NCBI GenBank assembly: GCA_022616415.1
Contig: JAKEEU010000107.1
Span: 84,681-148,680 of the forward strand
Reading direction: 5' to 3'
DNA from: Candidatus Zhuqueibacterota bacterium
Lineage (GTDB): Bacteria > Zhuqueibacterota > Zhuqueibacteria > Zhuqueibacterales > Zhuqueibacteraceae
Length of the DNA: 64,000 nucleotides
This document shows, piece after piece, positions 61,524 to 64,000 of this stretch. A model generated the notes under the pieces. The model did not search any database. It was not told the origin of the DNA and saw nothing but the letters and a program-made list of their open reading frames with translations. Made by a program: the position numbers and the translations under genes. Within the stretch, counting starts at the first letter, position 1; the number at the start of each line of letters is the position of its first letter.

Positions 61524-62507
61524 ATGGCAATTTATCCTTCCGGTACCCTCATCGCCAACCGCTACGAAGTCGTGCAAGGACCGCGTGAGAAGCCCAGTCT
61601 TGCTGGCGGCATGGGACTGGTTTACCTTTGCGTAGACCACGCAGAGAACGGTCGCCCAGTGGCTCTAAAAACTTTCCGACCTGAGCTTCTCCCTGATCGT
61701 GCTGCCCGCGATCGCTTCCTGCGTGAAGGCACGACTTGGGGGCAGTTGGGCATACATCCGCACATTGTCCGCTGTCATCAGGTAATCGGAGTCGATGTTA
61801 GCTCAGAAGTCTTTCTCGTCCTCGAATTCGTTGCCGCCGCCGAAGGTAATAAAGATTCTTCGTTGCGTTCCTGGCTCACGCCTGGTAAAACACTTTCTGT
61901 TGAACAAGCCCTACTTTTTGTGCTGTACATCGCGCGCGGCATGAAGCACGCAACGGCAAAGATACCCGGTTTGGTTCACCGTGATCTGAAGCCGGAAAAC
62001 GTGCTGGTAGGTCAGGATGGTATTGCTCGGGTAACCGACTTCGGTCTGGCAAGTGCAGTACAAGGGGCGGGGAGTAAATTGCAAATGGCAAGTGGCAAAG
62101 AAAGTGAGGAGACCAACTTTAGAAGGACACAGTTAACGCATGGCATTGTGGGCACTCCGCTTTATATGGCACCGGAACAATGGGCAGGTGCAGGGCTTGA
62201 TGCACGCACAGATATTTATGCTTTCGGGTGCATCTTCTATGAAATGATCGCTGGGAAGTTTGCCGTTTCTGGTAAGAATCTTGATGAACTAAAGGAAGCA
62301 CATCGGACTGACCAGGTTAGGGAATTGCTTTTAGATTTACCCAAAAGTATCACCAAATTGTTGCAACAGTGTATGGCCGTGAATAGAGAAAAACGGTATA
62401 ACAACTGGATTGAAGTGGAGGTAGAAGTCGTCAAAGCGCACAAAATTGCTACGGGTAAAAAGGCGCCGCGCCTAATAGGTCTTTCGCAGAACAAGCATAC
62501 TGATTGA
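61524..62507 (+). CDS. Kinase half of a second TPR kinase gene, cut by TGA
   Basis: 327 residues, nearly the same as the previous kinase over the first 190 and with all active residues (PVALKTF, HRDLKPEN, DFGLAS, APEQW). It has an extra 20-residue insert in the activation loop (GSKLQMASGKESEETNFRR). The frame ends at TGA 62505-62507, at the place where the first copy has CGA (Arg), one C-to-T change. The same frame continues without a shift into the TPR half. It could still make a working kinase domain alone. Confidence 0.85.
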   Translation: MAIYPSGTLIANRYEVVQGPREKPSLAGGMGLVYLCVDHAENGRPVALKTFRPELLPDRAARDRFLREGTTWGQLGIHPHIVRCHQVIGVDVSSEVFLVLEFVAAAEGNKDSSLRSWLTPGKTLSVEQALLFVLYIARGMKHATAKIPGLVHRDLKPENVLVGQDGIARVTDFGLASAVQGAGSKLQMASGKESEETNFRRTQLTHGIVGTPLYMAPEQWAGAGLDARTDIYAFGCIFYEMIAGKFAVSGKNLDELKEAHRTDQVRELLLDLPKSITKLLQQCMAVNREKRYNNWIEVEVEVVKAHKIATGKKAPRLIGLSQNKHTD

Positions 62508-63524
62508 TTAGCAGCTGGGTACTCTTATAATGCGATCGGTGCATCATACATAAAAATCGGCAAATATAAGCTTGCATCCCAATATTTCGAACAGGCACTT
62601 ACCATTGCACGCGCGGAAAAAAGGCCATCATTAGAAGCACTGGTATTAGGCAGTCTAGGTAATACCTATTTACTGTTGAGTGACGCACGCAGGGCAATCG
62701 ATTTCAACGAAAGAGGTCTAACAATTGCACGCAAAATTGGCGATCGTCGCTGGGAGGGAACCATACTAGGTAATTTGGGCAATGCATACCGCCAGTTGGG
62801 TGCTCCGAATCGGGCAATAGAATTCTATAAGCAGAGCCTAATCATTAGTCATGAAATTGGCAATCACGAGGAAGAAGGAACGATGCTGAATAATTTGGGC
62901 TTTGCCTACAGCGACATTGGAGATCTACGGCGGGCTATAGAATTCTACAATGAGAGCCTAATTATTAGACAAAAAATCGGCGACCGACATGGAGAAAGCC
63001 AGACGCTGAGCAATTTGGGCAATGCGTATCGTCAGTTAGGTGACGCGAGCAGGGCGATCGAATTCAATGAAAAAGGCTTAATCATTGCGCAAAAAATCGG
63101 TGACTATCACGGCGAAGGAAATACGCTGATTGGTCTGGGTAATGCCTATTTAATATTGGGTGACTTTCATCGTGCTATCGATTATTATGAAAAGAGCCTA
63201 ACCATCTTTCGTGAGCTCGGTGACCGCCATAGCGAGGGTACCATAGTAGGCAATTTAGGCAATGCTTACCTCAATTTGGGCCACATGAGTAGAGCAATTG
63301 AGTTCTATGAAAAACATTTGGCCATTGCGCGTGAAATTGGAGACGAATTGGGTGCAGCACGAACAAGTTTTAATTTAGCGTTTTTATTAATACAACAAGG
63401 ACACGTTAACAATGCTCAAGTCCATGCTAAATATGCTAGGCAAGTCTTTTTACAAGTTGGGCATTCGGAGTATGCTTCAAAGGCGCAAGAATTGATCAAT
63501 CAAATCCAGGCAAAATTATCATAA
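62508..63524 (+). CDS. TPR half of the interrupted kinase gene
   Basis: Open frame directly behind the TGA, coding for TPR units (GYSYNAIGASYIKIGKYKLA, LGNAYRQLGDASRAIEFNEKG, and so on) that align with the TPR part of the first kinase. The first usable start might be the TTG at 62676. A separate product is doubtful because no ribosome site is evident; read-through of the TGA is the other way it could be made. Confidence 0.75.
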   Translation, partial: LAAGYSYNAIGASYIKIGKYKLASQYFEQALTIARAEKRPSLEALVLGSLGNTYLLLSDARRAIDFNERGLTIARKIGDRRWEGTILGNLGNAYRQLGAPNRAIEFYKQSLIISHEIGNHEEEGTMLNNLGFAYSDIGDLRRAIEFYNESLIIRQKIGDRHGESQTLSNLGNAYRQLGDASRAIEFNEKGLIIAQKIGDYHGEGNTLIGLGNAYLILGDFHRAIDYYEKSLTIFRELGDRHSEGTIVGNLGNAYLNLGHMSRAIEFYEKHLAIAREIGDELGAARTSFNLAFLLIQQGHVNNAQVHAKYARQVFLQVGHSEYASKAQELINQIQAKLS

Positions 63525-63621
63525 ATCTGTGTGAATAACAATTAAAGAGTTTCTATTCATGAACATGTATCATTCTGCGACAGCCTTGCTAACTCCTCTA
63601 AGTCAGTGAAGGTAACCTGCC

Positions 63622-63909
63622 ATGAAAATCAAGATGAAACTTGTCACTGCTGGTGTTATCCTGTTTTTGATAGACCGTTCACTCGATTTCATGTTCAATC
63701 TTCTTTCTGCGGATCGCTCAATGGTAGAATGGTATAACAAAAACCACGCATTGATTCTCGTACTTGCAGGATTATTAGTGCTGATGGGTATTATTCTAAC
63801 TATTGTGAGTGTCATCAAGGACAAAAAAGAAGACGAAAACTTCCTGCGCGAGCAAATGGCCCGACATCAAGATAATCGACGCAAGCTTCTCACACAAAAA
63901 AGTAACTAG
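63622..63909 (+). CDS. Small membrane protein, unknown
   Basis: 95 residues with two hydrophobic helices (LVTAGVILFLIDRSLDFMF and ALILVLAGLLVLMGIILTIV) and a charged C-terminal tail (KDKKEDENFLREQMARHQDNRRK). Not recognised. It lies behind the kinase genes on the same strand; a link is only by position. Confidence 0.6.
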   Translation: MKIKMKLVTAGVILFLIDRSLDFMFNLLSADRSMVEWYNKNHALILVLAGLLVLMGIILTIVSVIKDKKEDENFLREQMARHQDNRRKLLTQKSN

Positions 63910-64000
63910 TGTCTGTCCGGAAATACCGGTTTTTGAAAATAAGTTGAGATGGATTAAGTGGTAACATAGACATTGATAGACACTCTTTTGACAGTTGCGA
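63910..64000. other. End of window, possible start of another element
   Basis: No gene. AGTGTCTGTCCGGAAA at 63909 resembles ends of insertion elements and is partly mirrored by GATAGACACT (about 63977), but the window ends too soon to decide. Confidence 0.25.

Noticed and set aside
3188..63524. A CRISPR array
   Set aside because: The repeats seen are single hairpins or word arrays; no regular direct repeats with unique spacers.

Overview
The window looks like a chromosomal segment of an uncultured Gram-negative bacterium of the FCB/Calditrichota neighbourhood, candidate division KSB1 being my best guess. The clues are secreted beta-helix and BNR-repeat proteins ending in the 'NPFNP...G.YFY.L' C-terminal sorting domain (type 9 secretion style), a TonB receptor with a carboxypeptidase-regulatory N-terminal domain, bacterial-type NADH dehydrogenase genes, and intergenic DNA full of different hairpin repeats. 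This placement is inference from protein style. I see no rRNA or tRNA gene. Most genes lie on the minus strand from 1 to 51 kb and on the plus strand from 51.8 to 64 kb.

Layout. 1-2.7 kb: 3' truncated TonB-dependent receptor with a clear promoter. 3.2-5.3 kb: a RelE/ParE-type toxin-antitoxin cassette lodged between an exo-muramidase (NamZ/DUF1343) gene and a duplicated copy of its 3' end. 5.6-9.8 kb: YhaO/YhaN-like (SbcD/SbcC-like) nuclease-ATPase pair. 10.3-12.3 kb: LpoB-like and COG3014-like lipoproteins. 12.5-13.3 kb: remains of toxin-antitoxin genes. 13.3 kb: HD phosphohydrolase. 13.9-17.4 kb: a four-gene operon equivalent to the mycobacterial CysM-Mec-CysO-MoeZ sulfur-carrier cysteine pathway, in which the CysO-like carrier is fused to a DUF4395 membrane domain just after its diglycine. 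18.3-21 kb: Gfo/Idh oxidoreductase and leucyl aminopeptidase. 21.5-22.2 kb: PIN-type toxin-antitoxin. 22.3-25.5 kb: secreted protein fragments and a sigma-54 activator. 25.8-35.9 kb: nuoJKLMN, split between L and M by a nucleoside deaminase, a MazEF remnant and a DNA methylase with an unknown partner. 36.1-38.7 kb: phosphodiesterase plus flippase-like protein. 38.7-42.6 kb: GGDEF response regulator and PAS histidine kinase. 43-49.4 kb: a duplicated pair of secreted-protein genes, one copy frameshifted and one truncated. 49.8-51.3 kb: lysine 2,3-aminomutase. 51.8-58.9 kb: nucleotidyl cyclase, membrane MutS-like ATPase, FdhD, a DUF3524 glycosyltransferase (tRNA-queuosine mannosyltransferase-like), a BtuF-like binding protein and a hypothetical. 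59.1-63.9 kb: a Phd-type antitoxin with a gutted toxin, two paralogous Ser/Thr kinase-TPR genes (the second broken by one in-frame TGA), and a small membrane protein.

Three themes stand out. First, the membrane-tethered CysO-like sulfur carrier with its own JAMM protease, E1 and cysteine synthase is the best candidate for an undescribed arrangement. Second, short hairpins preceded by GTAAC/GTAGC sit directly at the stop codons of at least five or six minus-strand genes, and in two cases the stop codon is part of the motif. Third, the segment is rich in toxin-antitoxin modules in all stages of decay (two intact, at least three gutted), alongside several recent duplications and single-base gene inactivations.
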